Shown here in pieces: positions 15,552 to 24,768 of a DNA stretch of 36,803 nt. Numbering within the stretch: the first letter of the stretch is position 1; the number at the start of each line of letters is the position of its first letter. The stretch lies in the NCBI GenBank assembly GCA_029938465.1, contig JAOZUW010000011.1, forward strand, positions 1-36,803, in the 5' to 3' direction. The notes below the pieces were generated by a model. It made no database searches. It was not told where the DNA came from and worked only from the letters and a program-made list of their open reading frames with translations. The DNA comes from Bacteroidales bacterium. GTDB lineage: Bacteria > Bacteroidota > Bacteroidia > Bacteroidales > UBA12170. Both the position numbers and the translations under genes were made by a program.

Positions 15552-17519
15552 TTATTTTCTCCCCAATTGTGAAAATCTACGCCAAAGTATTTCTAGATCA
15601 TTAACAATTTTATAATCACGAGAATATAATAGGTTAAGTCTTGATCTGGTATCTTTACTCAATTTTTCTTTAATAAAAGCATCGCTGGGAAATAGTACTC
15701 CTTTTTTGAGATTAGGTAATTCTAAAGTATTATTTTGTTCTCTTAAATCATAAGCCACCCAGGTTTTTCGGGAAAATATAACGGAAAAAATATTTGCAAG
15801 ATAAGATGCTTTGTTTTCAACAAACCACACATTCAGCGGCAAGGTAAGAAGTAATAATAAGGATATAAACAGGTCGAGAAGTCTTTTGTTTCTTTTGTTT
15901 TCTGCTTGATGGATACTATCTACCTCAAGCATAAATAAATCGGTGGTAGTGCTTATATTATGACTCCCAATAATAGCTGAACTTTCTTCAGGTGCAATTT
16001 TATAGCCCACTCCTTTATTCTGAAACTGTATCATTTGATCTATAATACTATGCGCTGATAAATCTTTAGCACAAAAAACAACCTCACCTATACTGTAAAC
16101 TCGAATAATATCTGAAAGTTGATAAGCCATACCAATGATGCCTTTATTTTGTTTGTGGGTTTCTGAAGTGGTAACAAGTCCAATAAATCCTGGTTTTTGT
16201 TCAGTGCTGCGATATAGTTCAGCCACACGCTGTGCTTCATCAGGAGAGCCGACAATCACTACTCTATTTTTCTTTAATTTGCCGTGGCCGAAATCTTTTA
16301 CTCCGAGTATTTGCATCATAAACCTGAGGCCTGATAGTGAAATAAATCCCCAAAAAGTACCAGCAATAATGATAGCTCTACTGTAACGATAGTTCTCAGG
16401 CAAAAGTGCATACATCACTAAGATACTAATAATACCTAAGAATAAACCTTTGATCATTTTTGATATTTGGTAGGGTTTGTCGTAACCACCACCGAGTAAA
16501 ACACCTAAGAGTAACACAGCAATATAGGCTGGTACAATATAAAGTAAATATAGTAATGGATAGCTTCCTCCATTAGGAATGAGCCAGGTTTGTTCCCAAT
16601 AAGATTTGATAAAATAAAAACCAACATATAGAATTCCTGCATCCAATATTGGAAGAAAAATGCTGCTTAAGAATCTTTTTATTAAGGATAGGCTAGCTCT
16701 TAAATATATAGCTAAGTGGATGAGTAATGAAAAAAGTCTTGCATATTTTAAACTAAAGTGTTTTTTAGCAAAAATAACCATAGCATTATAAAAAGTGTAT
16801 ACATAATTTGTACTACTTTTCTTTGTGCTCTCTCCTTTGTAATGTATGATTCTGGTTTCTGGGAAATAATAATTTTTATAGCCACCTTTAATGATTCGAT
16901 AAGACAAATCTATATCTTCACCATACATAAAGAAGGTTTCATCCAGCAAACCAACTTTGTCCAGCGTCTCACGACGCATCAGCATAAAAGCTCCCGATAA
17001 TATATCAATAGAATGAGTTTCTTCTTTATCTAAAAACCCTAAATGATAACGGCCGAATATTTTTGATTTAGGAAAGATACTAGATAAGCCAAAAATTTTG
17101 TAAAAAGCAACAGCTGGGGTGGGGAGACCTCTTTTCGATTCGGGTAAAAAATTCCCATTTCCATCAACCATTTTTACACCTAATCCACCAGCATCTTTAT
17201 GGGCATCCATAAAATCAACTACTTTTTTAAAGGTAAACTCTTCAACTAAAGTATCTGGATTCAACAGTAAAACATATTCACCTTTGCTTTGTTTAATAGC
17301 TTGATTATTAGCAACAGAAAAGCCTCTATTGTCTTTATTAGCAATTAAATGTACTTCAGGAAACTTCTCTTTAACCATTTCTACAGATTGGTCTACAGAG
17401 TTGTTGTCAACTACCCACACTTCAGTAGAAAGGTGTTTCTCTGCTATTCGCACAGAATTTAAACACTGCTCTAAAAAGTGTTTCACATTATAATTGACAA
17501 TTATTACTGAAAGCTTCAT
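15552..17519 (-). CDS. GT2 glycosyltransferase fused to a degenerate phosphoglycosyltransferase-like half
   Basis: This is a 655-residue protein. Residues 1-~265 form a GT-A family 2 domain close to rhamnosyl/WbbL-type enzymes (MKLSVIIVNYNVKHFLEQC, VVDNNSVDQS, LLLNPDTLVEE, LSGAFMLMRRETL, FMYGEDIDLSYR). Several membrane segments follow (~280-400). A Rossmann-like part has VVIVGSPDEAQRVAELYR (~425), and the end resembles a bacterial sugar-phosphate transferase membrane region (KRLLDLFISLLLLLTLPLN). The catalytic stretch of active polyprenyl-phosphate glycosylphosphotransferases cannot be found, so that half is probably inactive and structural. The protein likely works in cell-surface polysaccharide or O-antigen synthesis at the inner membrane. 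The neighbours are not an obvious polysaccharide cluster. Confidence 0.8.
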   Translation of the reverse strand: MKLSVIIVNYNVKHFLEQCLNSVRIAEKHLSTEVWVVDNNSVDQSVEMVKEKFPEVHLIANKDNRGFSVANNQAIKQSKGEYVLLLNPDTLVEEFTFKKVVDFMDAHKDAGGLGVKMVDGNGNFLPESKRGLPTPAVAFYKIFGLSSIFPKSKIFGRYHLGFLDKEETHSIDILSGAFMLMRRETLDKVGLLDETFFMYGEDIDLSYRIIKGGYKNYYFPETRIIHYKGESTKKSSTNYVYTFYNAMVIFAKKHFSLKYARLFSLLIHLAIYLRASLSLIKRFLSSIFLPILDAGILYVGFYFIKSYWEQTWLIPNGGSYPLLYLLYIVPAYIAVLLLGVLLGGGYDKPYQISKMIKGLFLGIISILVMYALLPENYRYSRAIIIAGTFWGFISLSGLRFMMQILGVKDFGHGKLKKNRVVIVGSPDEAQRVAELYRSTEQKPGFIGLVTTSETHKQNKGIIGMAYQLSDIIRVYSIGEVVFCAKDLSAHSIIDQMIQFQNKGVGYKIAPEESSAIIGSHNISTTTDLFMLEVDSIHQAENKRNKRLLDLFISLLLLLTLPLNVWFVENKASYLANIFSVIFSRKTWVAYDLREQNNTLELPNLKKGVLFPSDAFIKEKLSKDTRSRLNLLYSRDYKIVNDLEILWRRFSQLGRK

Positions 17520-17536
17520 TGGTTTTATTTAAACGT

Positions 17537-17544
17537 CAAAAATA
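17537..17544 (-). promoter_or_regulatory. Candidate -7 box for the GT2 fusion gene
   Basis: TATTTTTG on the minus strand, 17 bases before the ATG, fits TAnnTTTG; the upstream TTG is missing at 19 bases. Confidence 0.3.
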
Positions 17545-17609
17545 ATATTTTATTTGGTATGACTGAGTAAGCTATGGGATGTGGGATATCTTTAGTTCCA
17601 TTTTTATAT

Positions 17610-18470
17610 CTATCTGCCGGTATTGTTGAGTTCTTTATGGTAATTGGCTAATGCTTCAATGGGTCTTTTTATAAAATACCCACATTCCATTTGATGTTTT
17701 TTAAGGATTTCTTTTAGTATATCTTGGTAATTCCATGCAATAGAACCTTGAAAATGAATTTTTTCTTTATTAGTGTTCCATAAAGGAAGGATAAAATAGT
17801 CTAAAAATTCCTCAAAAGATTGTTTAATTACTGATTGAATAAAGCTATTGTCTTTGTGTTTTTTAATAAATGGCGAAAAACTTGCCAAAAATCTATTTGG
17901 GAATTCTTGATTATAGAGATGATTTAGCAATTGACTTAAATCTAGCTGAGGATAATCTTTTTTGAAAGCATCAATAATCTCTTTTGGAGCCTTTTGTGTA
18001 AAAATTGCTTTCAATAAAAGCCTCCCAAAATGATTTCCAGATCCTTCATCTCCTAACATAAATCCAAACGACACAGCTTCTTCTGTAATATTTTTTCCAT
18101 TATAAACGCAAGCATTAGATCCTGTTCCTAAAATACATGCAATGCCAGATTTATTTCCTATAAGTGCTCTTGCTGCAGCTAATAAATCATGTTGAATTTC
18201 AATTTCTGCATTTTTGCAGACTTGTTCTATTCCGGAATGGATAATTTTTTTAGAATCAAAAGTACTGCATCCGGCACCATAAAAATATACCTGTTTTATT
18301 TTTAACAGTTGTTCTTCACTAAAAGTATTTTCCAGAGCTTGTGTAACTTGTTCGCTATTTACAAAAAATGGATTTAAACCTTTACTCAGCGAAAAGAGTG
18401 GTTTTGGTGCTTTGGTATGAAGTAAAGCCCAATCTGTTTTTGTTGATCCGCTATCTGCAATTAGTATCAT
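17610..18470 (-). CDS. N-acetylglucosamine kinase-like ATPase (BadF/BadG/BcrA family)
   Basis: This 286-residue sugar-kinase/HSP70-fold protein has the first phosphate motif ILIADSGSTKTDWALL at the N-terminus. ACILGTGSNACVYNGK (~113-128) and GFMLGDEGSGNHFGRLLL (~136-153) follow, with an adenosine-side motif late in the chain (FQGSIAWNYQDIL). This is the layout of the Bacteroidota proteins called N-acetylglucosamine kinase. It would phosphorylate GlcNAc (or a related amino sugar) with ATP in the cytosol, feeding GlcNAc-6-P to catabolism or wall synthesis. It is divergent from the amidohydrolase gene, and a 21-bp palindrome lies directly before its ATG. Substrate by family only. Confidence 0.82.
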   Translation of the reverse strand: MILIADSGSTKTDWALLHTKAPKPLFSLSKGLNPFFVNSEQVTQALENTFSEEQLLKIKQVYFYGAGCSTFDSKKIIHSGIEQVCKNAEIEIQHDLLAAARALIGNKSGIACILGTGSNACVYNGKNITEEAVSFGFMLGDEGSGNHFGRLLLKAIFTQKAPKEIIDAFKKDYPQLDLSQLLNHLYNQEFPNRFLASFSPFIKKHKDNSFIQSVIKQSFEEFLDYFILPLWNTNKEKIHFQGSIAWNYQDILKEILKKHQMECGYFIKRPIEALANYHKELNNTGR

Positions 18471-18479
18471 ATTGAATAA

Positions 18480-18500
18480 TTTGCGCTAAATTAGCGCAAA
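18480..18500. promoter_or_regulatory. 21-bp perfect palindrome, putative operator
   Basis: TTTGCGCTAA and TTAGCGCAAA are perfect 10-base arms around one A, in the 56-base gap between the divergent kinase and amidohydrolase genes. The right arm overlaps a TATTTTTG -7 box on the minus strand (18497-18504), so a bound repressor would block the kinase promoter. The two GC-rich GCGC cores stand out in the AT-rich gap. Confidence 0.65.
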
Positions 18501-18526
18501 AATACAAAAATTGAAAACAAAATAAT

Positions 18527-20158
18527 ATGAAGTCGATATACATTATTATTATGATGATAGCTATTACCTCCTGTTCAGCGCCAAAACAAGTAGATTTTAT
18601 TGTTTATAATGCAAATATTTATGCAGTTGATGCTGATTTTTCACAATTTACGGCCATGGCTATTTTTGATGGAAAAATTATAGATACAGGAAGTGATCAG
18701 AAAATAAGAGGTTTATATCAGGCTGATTTGGAGGTGGATATGAATGCAGCTCCCATTTATCCAGGTTTTGTAGATGCGCATTCTCATTTTATTAGTTATG
18801 GTAAGAGTTTAGTTTCCAAAGCTGATTTAGTGGGTACCAAAAGTTTTGAAGAAGTTATAGAGCGATTAAAAATATTTGAAAAAGAGTTTGAAGCAGAATG
18901 GTTAATAGGAAGAGGCTGGGATCAGAACGATTGGGAGAATCAGTCATATCCTGAGAAAGAGGCATTAGATTTGATTTGGCCTGATAAAGCGGTGTATTTA
19001 ACCCGAATTGATGGTCATGCTGCTTTGTTAAATTCCAAAGCCATGGCATTAGCCGGAATAGATGCTTCAACACATATTGATGGAGGCGAAGTGCTTAAAA
19101 AAAATGGTAGACCTATTGGTGTGTTACTTGATAATGCTATGGAAATGGTATGGAAAATAATGCCTCAAATTAGCGATGATCTATTGAGACAAGCTATTCA
19201 CGAATCAGAAAGAAATTGTTTTTCTAAGGGATTAACAACAGTTTGCGACGCTGGATTGGAATATGATGAAGTGCAGCTATTGGATCAAATGCAAAAAGAG
19301 GGAAGCTTGAAAATGCGTATTTATGCTATGTTAACTCCTACTGATGAAAACATAGAGAAAATGTTGCCACAAGGCCCTTATAAAACGGATAGGCTGAATG
19401 TTCGTTCTATCAAGTTATATGCTGATGGAGCATTAGGTAGTCGTGGGGCCTGCTTAATTCATGATTATTCTGATCAACCCAAGTGGAAAGGTTTTATGTT
19501 GAGCCCTCAACAATATTACGATTCGCTATGCGCATTGGCTTACCGTAGGGGTTTTCAAGTGAACACTCATGCCATTGGAGATTCGGCAAATAGAATGATA
19601 CTGAGAACTTATGCCAGATATCTTGAAAAAGATAACGATAAACGATGGAGGATTGAACATGCTCAGGTGGTGCATCCTGATGATTTTGATTTATTTGCAA
19701 AATCGAATATTATTCCCTCAGTGCAGCCTACACATGCCACAAGTGATATGTATTGGGCTGATGAGCGCCTTGGCAAAGAAAGGATAAAATCAGCGTATGC
19801 CTACGAAAAACTACGCATTCAAAATGGATGGATTCCCTTAGGGACGGATTTCCCCATAGAAAAGATCGATCCGCTTTTAACATTTCATGCTGCTGTTGCT
19901 CGGAAAGATCTTAATAATTATCCTGCCGACGGATTTCAAATGGAAAACGCACTAAGTAGAGAGCATGCTTTAAGAGGAATAACTATTTGGGCTGCAAAAG
20001 CTGCATTTGAAGAAAATGAAAAAGGAAGCTTAGAGCCTGGGAAATTTGCTGATTTTGTGGTGCTAGATAAAGATATTATGGAAATAGATGATGCTGAAAT
20101 CCAAGTAGTTAAAATAAGGAAAACCTACATCAATGGAGAGTTGGTTTGGGAAAGATAA
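18527..20158 (+). CDS. YtcJ-like amidohydrolase, lipoprotein
   Basis: This 543-residue metal-dependent hydrolase of the amidohydrolase-3 group has a lipoprotein signal (IIIMMIAITSCSAPKQ, Cys at ~17), so it is exported and lipid-anchored. It shows GFVDAHSHFISYG (two metal His), RIDGHAALLNSKAMALAG, LYADGALGSRG, NTHAIGDSANR, RIEHAQVVHPDDF, and GTDFPIEKIDPLLTFHAA with the terminal metal Asp, in the usual YtcJ order. Family members hydrolyse N-acyl or amide bonds in varied compounds; the substrate here is not known. The length is typical. It follows the palindrome and is divergent from the kinase gene; it ends 216 bases before the LacI-type regulator. Confidence 0.85.
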   Translation: MKSIYIIIMMIAITSCSAPKQVDFIVYNANIYAVDADFSQFTAMAIFDGKIIDTGSDQKIRGLYQADLEVDMNAAPIYPGFVDAHSHFISYGKSLVSKADLVGTKSFEEVIERLKIFEKEFEAEWLIGRGWDQNDWENQSYPEKEALDLIWPDKAVYLTRIDGHAALLNSKAMALAGIDASTHIDGGEVLKKNGRPIGVLLDNAMEMVWKIMPQISDDLLRQAIHESERNCFSKGLTTVCDAGLEYDEVQLLDQMQKEGSLKMRIYAMLTPTDENIEKMLPQGPYKTDRLNVRSIKLYADGALGSRGACLIHDYSDQPKWKGFMLSPQQYYDSLCALAYRRGFQVNTHAIGDSANRMILRTYARYLEKDNDKRWRIEHAQVVHPDDFDLFAKSNIIPSVQPTHATSDMYWADERLGKERIKSAYAYEKLRIQNGWIPLGTDFPIEKIDPLLTFHAAVARKDLNNYPADGFQMENALSREHALRGITIWAAKAAFEENEKGSLEPGKFADFVVLDKDIMEIDDAEIQVVKIRKTYINGELVWER

Positions 20159-20271
20159 TCTTAGAAATATCCAAGAAGTATAATAATAATTTGCAGAATA
20201 AATCATCAAAAAGAGATCTCTAATTTTAACATATAGTTTTAAAAAAGCGAAGTAGATTAGAAAATTATTCA

Positions 20272-20279
20272 TACCTTTG
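20272..20279 (+). promoter_or_regulatory. Candidate -7 box for the LacI-susCD-PNGase run
   Basis: TACCTTTG matches TAnnTTTG and lies 95 bases before the GTG of the regulator. The TTG at 19 bases is absent. A start here would place the 20345-20360 palindrome in the leader of the transcript. Confidence 0.4.
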
Positions 20280-20344
20280 ATTCGTACTATTGTCAATGCA
20301 ATCATAGTTGCTCATTATCAGTGTTTTATAAATAATAAATGCTA

Positions 20345-20360
20345 ACTAAATTAATTTAGT
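20345..20360. promoter_or_regulatory. 16-bp palindrome before the LacI-type gene, putative operator
   Basis: ACTAAATTAATTTAGT is a perfect 16-base even palindrome that ends 14 bases before the GTG start. LacI-type proteins often bind even palindromes of about this size and repress their own transcription. It is AT-rich and so could occur by chance, but its position is right. Confidence 0.5.
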
Positions 20361-20374
20361 AAAATGATGGTAGA

Positions 20375-21430
20375 GTGAAAAAGAAATCTCTTAACGATAT
20401 TGCCACCGAACTTGGTGTTTCTAAAACACTAGTATCCTTTGTTTTAAATGGTAGGGGTGATGAAAAATCTATCAGTAAAAAGACCCAAGAGAGGGTATTG
20501 TTATTAGCAGAAAAGTACAATTTTAGTCCTAATTTTATGGCGCGGGGATTGCGTATGGGCAAAACCCATACTATTGGTTTGATTGTAGCTGATATTTCAA
20601 ATAAATTTTATGCAAAGATTGCTAAAGAAGTAGAAAAGGTGGCTGCTCAAAATAATTATAATGTTATTTTTTGTAGTTCTGATGAATGTGTGGATAAAGA
20701 AAAAGAATTGATTCAGATACTTCGAAATCGTCAAATAGATGGATTAATTATTTCTACCACTCAAAAAGATTCGAGCTTTTTTACACAAATGAAAAAAGAA
20801 AACTTTCCTTTTGTTTTAATCGATAGGAAATTGCCTAGAATAAAAGCAAATTATGTGGGTAGTGATAATTTTCAAGGAGCTTATGATGCAACATCTCATT
20901 TAATTACTAATGATTATGCCAACATTGGCTTACTTAAAATATCCCCCAATTATTTAAGCTCCATTAAAGAACGTGAACAAGGATATAGAGCGGCTTTAAA
21001 AGAAAATGGTATTAGATTGAATGCCAATTGGATATTTACTATTCCATTTGAGAAAATGCAGGAATCGGTTGATCAGTATTTCGATAGACTTCTTTCTCAA
21101 TCCAATTCTATTGATGCTGTTTTTACTATAAATAATAGTATCGCCATTGCCTGCTTAGATTATTTTAATAGGCATCATCATCATATACCAAATGATATGG
21201 CTATTCTAAGTTTTGACGACATAGAATTGTTTAAGTTTTCTTGTCCAAATATTACGGCTATTGCTCAGCCAGTGGAAGATATTGGTAGGCAGGCTGTACA
21301 ATTATTATTAAGTGACATGAATGGTGTAAGTCATACTAAACAAGAATATAAATTAGCTGTTTCGCTGATAGAGCGTAATTCAACAAGAAAAATCAATCAT
21401 TTATTTGAGAAAAATAATGACAAAAATTAA
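20375..21430 (+). CDS. LacI-family transcriptional regulator
   Basis: This 351-residue protein starts at GTG (no in-frame ATG nearby gives a proper N-terminus). Residues 1-~55 are the LacI helix-turn-helix and hinge: SLNDIATELGVSKTLVSFVL, NGRGDEKSISKKTQERV, ARGLRMGKTHTIGLIVADI. The rest is a periplasmic-binding-protein-like sensor domain (FYAKIAKEVEKVAAQNNYNV, DGLIISTTQ, VGSDNFQGAYDAT, ILSFDDIELFKFSCPNITAI). Such regulators bind a sugar or sugar phosphate. Here the gene is immediately followed by susC (the end overlaps or nearly touches it), so it probably controls this locus and itself. This differs from the hybrid two-component or ECF-sigma control common for Bacteroidota polysaccharide loci. 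Confidence 0.92.
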   Translation: MKKKSLNDIATELGVSKTLVSFVLNGRGDEKSISKKTQERVLLLAEKYNFSPNFMARGLRMGKTHTIGLIVADISNKFYAKIAKEVEKVAAQNNYNVIFCSSDECVDKEKELIQILRNRQIDGLIISTTQKDSSFFTQMKKENFPFVLIDRKLPRIKANYVGSDNFQGAYDATSHLITNDYANIGLLKISPNYLSSIKEREQGYRAALKENGIRLNANWIFTIPFEKMQESVDQYFDRLLSQSNSIDAVFTINNSIAIACLDYFNRHHHHIPNDMAILSFDDIELFKFSCPNITAIAQPVEDIGRQAVQLLLSDMNGVSHTKQEYKLAVSLIERNSTRKINHLFEKNNDKN

Positions 21431-21434
21431 AAAT

Positions 21435-24400
21435 ATGAAGAAACAATTACTGACTTCGATCATTTTACTCTTTCTGTCTACAGCAATTTTAGCTCAGATG
21501 AAAAGTGTAAATGGTACAGTTATTTCTGCAGAGGATGATTTGGGTCTTCCTGGTGTTTCGGTGAGTATTAAAGGAACTACACATGGGGCATCCACCAACC
21601 TAGATGGTCATTTTAATTTATCTGGAGTTGCGGATACTGATATTCTTTTATTTAGCTTTATTGGTTTTAAAGATCAAGAGATTCTTGTTGGAACAAAGAA
21701 GGAGTTTTTTGTAAAAATGGAAGTATCTGCTACTAATTTGGATGAAGTAGTAGTCACGGCTCTTGGAGTAAAACGTCAAAAGCGCGAAATAGGTTATTCT
21801 ACCGATAAAATTGAAACAGAAGACTTGGTTCGATCTAATGCTCCTGATGTAATAAATGCCATTGTTGGACGCTCCGCAGGAGTTCAAGTGGCGCAAGGGA
21901 ATGGTGTAGAAGGAGGCACAACTCGTATTACAATTAGGGGTAATAATAACTTGGATGGTAATAACCAACCCTTGATAGTGGTGGATAACGTACCTTTGGA
22001 TAATCCGGAAAGTAGCGTTGGCATAGGAAGAGGTGTTGATTGGGGAAACCCCATTGCCGATATTGATCCGCAAGATATTGAGACCTATAATATACTTAAA
22101 GGAGGAGCTGCCTCTGCTTTATATGGTTCGCGAGGTGCAAATGGCGTTATTTTAATAACCACGAAAAAAGGCAAGAAAAGAGAAGGAATAGGGGTTTCTT
22201 ATAACTTTACTCATAAAATTATACATCCTTATAAGTACCGAGATGTGCAAAATACATATGGTGCAGGAGGTCCTGTTTCCTTTACACCATCTTCTTTTCC
22301 TATGAATGGTGATACCCTATTATATCCTGGAACATATGGAACTGATAATTTGATTATTAATCAAGATGGAGATGTTTCGTCAAGTGCTGCTGAATTTGGT
22401 TATTATGGGTCATCTGTTTCATGGGGTCCTAAAATGGAAGGTCAAATGGTACAATGGTGGGATGGTGAGATGCGAGCCTACTCTCCTCAACCCGATAATT
22501 TAAAATCAGTTTATCAGGATGGTTCTACTCAAACGCATCATATTTCTGCTTCAGGTGGTAGTGAAAAAGGAACAATGAGAGTTTCCATTATGCGACAAGA
22601 TCATAAAGCAATGATTGAAAATAGTAATTTTGATAGAACTTCAATAAGTGTTGGAGCAAATATGAAAATCTCAAAAAAAATCAGAACTGATGCTTCATTG
22701 TCCTATGTTAAATATAATCGTTTAAATAGCCCAATACTAGGAGATGATCATAATTCTTTTAGTAAAGGTTTTTTGTATTCATGGCCTAGAAGTTACCAAG
22801 GTGTTGATAAGCAAAATTATATGAATTCTGATGGAACTAGAAATGAACAAGAAGGGTTTCCGTATATGTATGTAAGTCCATATTTATGGTGGAACTATTA
22901 TAAAAATAACACACAACTATCTCGAGATAGATATTTTGGATCTATTTCTTTAACTTACGATATTAATTCCTGGATAAGTATAATGGCACGTGCAGGAAGT
23001 GATTTTACTTTAGAACAATTTACAACTAAAAAATCTCCAACAGATTTTATTGGTTTAAAAGATGGGCACTATTCAAGTAGTTTAAAAAGAACTTATTCTA
23101 ATTCCTATGAAACTTTTTTAACTGCCGAAAGGAAAATTGGTGGAAAGTTTAAAGCTAAATTTACAGCAGGAATGAGTCGCTGGGACTATAATCTATATGG
23201 TATTGGTGGAAGATCAGGCACATGGTATTATCCAAATATGTATTACTTTAACAATTATACTGAAACTACTTATATAAAAGATGAAGGTGGTCATAATTAT
23301 GTAGAGCATATGGGAGATGGTTTGTCAAGGGTTGTTGCCAGTGAAGAGGTGAGCCAAGAAAGAAATAGCTCTGTATATTCGTTTTTAAACCTGTCATACG
23401 ATAATTATTTATTTTTGGAGTTGACAGGAAGAAATGACTGGTCTTCAACATTGCCAGAGGAAAACAACTCCTATTTTTATCCATCAGTATCGCTTAGCTT
23501 TATTCCTACCGATGCCTTTCATTTGGAAAGATATACTCCCTGGATGAACTTTATGAAAATACGGGGTGGTATTGCTCAAACGGCTACAGATGCTACTCCA
23601 TACAGAAGGCATTTCTATTATAGCCCTGGTGTATTTGGAGGTCAACAGACTTCTCAATTCCCCAATACTATTCCTCCTTTTAGTTTAAAACCACAAAGAG
23701 TAAATGCCTATGAAATAGGTTTAAACCTAAGTTTTTTACAAAATAGAATTACTTTTGATTTTACTTATTATTACTTATATTCCTTTGATCAATATATTCC
23801 TCAACTTCCTCTTCCTGTTTCATCAGGTGCAAATTTTATTACAACTAACGATGGTATTGTAACTAATAAAGGTATTGAGTTTACTATTGATGCCGTACCT
23901 ATTCAAACTAAAAATGTTTTATTTAAAACAGGCATCAATTTTAGTCGCAATAAAAATACCGTTGTTGATTTAGGAGGATATGCAGATGTGCTGGAATTGG
24001 CTAATATTTGGGGTCTTAATGGTCCATCTATGGTACTTCACGAAGGTGATGAATATGGTACTATTTACGGTTACGATCATTTATATGATGAAAATGGTCG
24101 GCCAATAGTAAACGATGAAGGAACTAAATATTTAATCACCGATAATAGAGTGCCTATTGGTAATGCTTCACCTGATTTTCTGGCAGGTTGGACAACAGAA
24201 CTGCACTATAAAGGCTTCACTCTATCAACACTTATTGATACTAAATGGGGTGGCGATATTTATTCCGGCTCCTATGTGATTAATCTTCAAACCGGACAAA
24301 GTCCCGAAACATTGATCGAGCGAGAGGGTGGAGGTTTACCTTATACCGATCCTGATGGCAATACAAGCAATATTGGAATTATTCTAGATGGAGTACATGA

Positions 24401-24749
24401 GGACGGTTCGGAAAATAATACCGTAGTACACTATTATTATAAATATTTACCCAATGCAGGTGGTTGGGGTAAGTTTATTTCTACTCCCGGAGTAGTGGAG
24501 AATACTTGGATAAAAATGCGTGAAATAGCTTTAGTTTATCAGTTGCCTCATAAAATTCTTAGAAAAACTAAAGTATTCCAAAAACTATCAATTTCTCTTG
24601 TAGGTAGAGACTTGTTTTATTTTTATACTACTTTACCTGACAATATTAATCCAGAGGGAATTATGGGCTCAGGAAATGCACAAGGATTTGAGTGGGCATC
24701 CATGCCAAGTTCTCAATCTTTCACAATAGGAATATCAGCTTCATTTTAA
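21435..24749 (+). CDS. SusC/RagA-type TonB-dependent outer-membrane transporter
   Basis: This is a 1104-residue protein with signal peptide MKKQLLTSIILLFLSTAILAQ. A CarboxypepD-reg-like domain follows at ~22-100 (VNGTVISAEDDLGLPGVSVS, TSTNLDGHFNLSG type). The TonB plug has LDEVVVTALGVKRQKREIGY, VNAIVGRSAG-type repeats and RGNNNLDGNNQPLIVVDNVPL. A long barrel ends in FTIGISASF, a C-terminal Phe. It should import a substrate across the outer membrane with energy from TonB, as a pair with the SusD-like lipoprotein 19 bases downstream. The open frame extends to ATG 21417 and TTG 21405, overlapping the regulator's end; the ATG at 21435 gives the clean signal peptide. No plug-specific clue fixes the substrate; the following PNGase-like genes suggest glycans or glycopeptides. 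Confidence 0.95.
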   Translation: MKKQLLTSIILLFLSTAILAQMKSVNGTVISAEDDLGLPGVSVSIKGTTHGASTNLDGHFNLSGVADTDILLFSFIGFKDQEILVGTKKEFFVKMEVSATNLDEVVVTALGVKRQKREIGYSTDKIETEDLVRSNAPDVINAIVGRSAGVQVAQGNGVEGGTTRITIRGNNNLDGNNQPLIVVDNVPLDNPESSVGIGRGVDWGNPIADIDPQDIETYNILKGGAASALYGSRGANGVILITTKKGKKREGIGVSYNFTHKIIHPYKYRDVQNTYGAGGPVSFTPSSFPMNGDTLLYPGTYGTDNLIINQDGDVSSSAAEFGYYGSSVSWGPKMEGQMVQWWDGEMRAYSPQPDNLKSVYQDGSTQTHHISASGGSEKGTMRVSIMRQDHKAMIENSNFDRTSISVGANMKISKKIRTDASLSYVKYNRLNSPILGDDHNSFSKGFLYSWPRSYQGVDKQNYMNSDGTRNEQEGFPYMYVSPYLWWNYYKNNTQLSRDRYFGSISLTYDINSWISIMARAGSDFTLEQFTTKKSPTDFIGLKDGHYSSSLKRTYSNSYETFLTAERKIGGKFKAKFTAGMSRWDYNLYGIGGRSGTWYYPNMYYFNNYTETTYIKDEGGHNYVEHMGDGLSRVVASEEVSQERNSSVYSFLNLSYDNYLFLELTGRNDWSSTLPEENNSYFYPSVSLSFIPTDAFHLERYTPWMNFMKIRGGIAQTATDATPYRRHFYYSPGVFGGQQTSQFPNTIPPFSLKPQRVNAYEIGLNLSFLQNRITFDFTYYYLYSFDQYIPQLPLPVSSGANFITTNDGIVTNKGIEFTIDAVPIQTKNVLFKTGINFSRNKNTVVDLGGYADVLELANIWGLNGPSMVLHEGDEYGTIYGYDHLYDENGRPIVNDEGTKYLITDNRVPIGNASPDFLAGWTTELHYKGFTLSTLIDTKWGGDIYSGSYVINLQTGQSPETLIEREGGGLPYTDPDGNTSNIGIILDGVHEDGSENNTVVHYYYKYLPNAGGWGKFISTPGVVENTWIKMREIALVYQLPHKILRKTKVFQKLSISLVGRDLFYFYTTLPDNINPEGIMGSGNAQGFEWASMPSSQSFTIGISASF

Positions 24750-24768
24750 TTAATAAAAAGAAAAGACA

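Noticed and set aside
20063-20305. Leftward open frame between amidohydrolase and LacI-type gene
   Set aside because: It overlaps the end of the amidohydrolase, is rich in Ile/Phe/Tyr from AT-rich DNA, and has no start context or homology.
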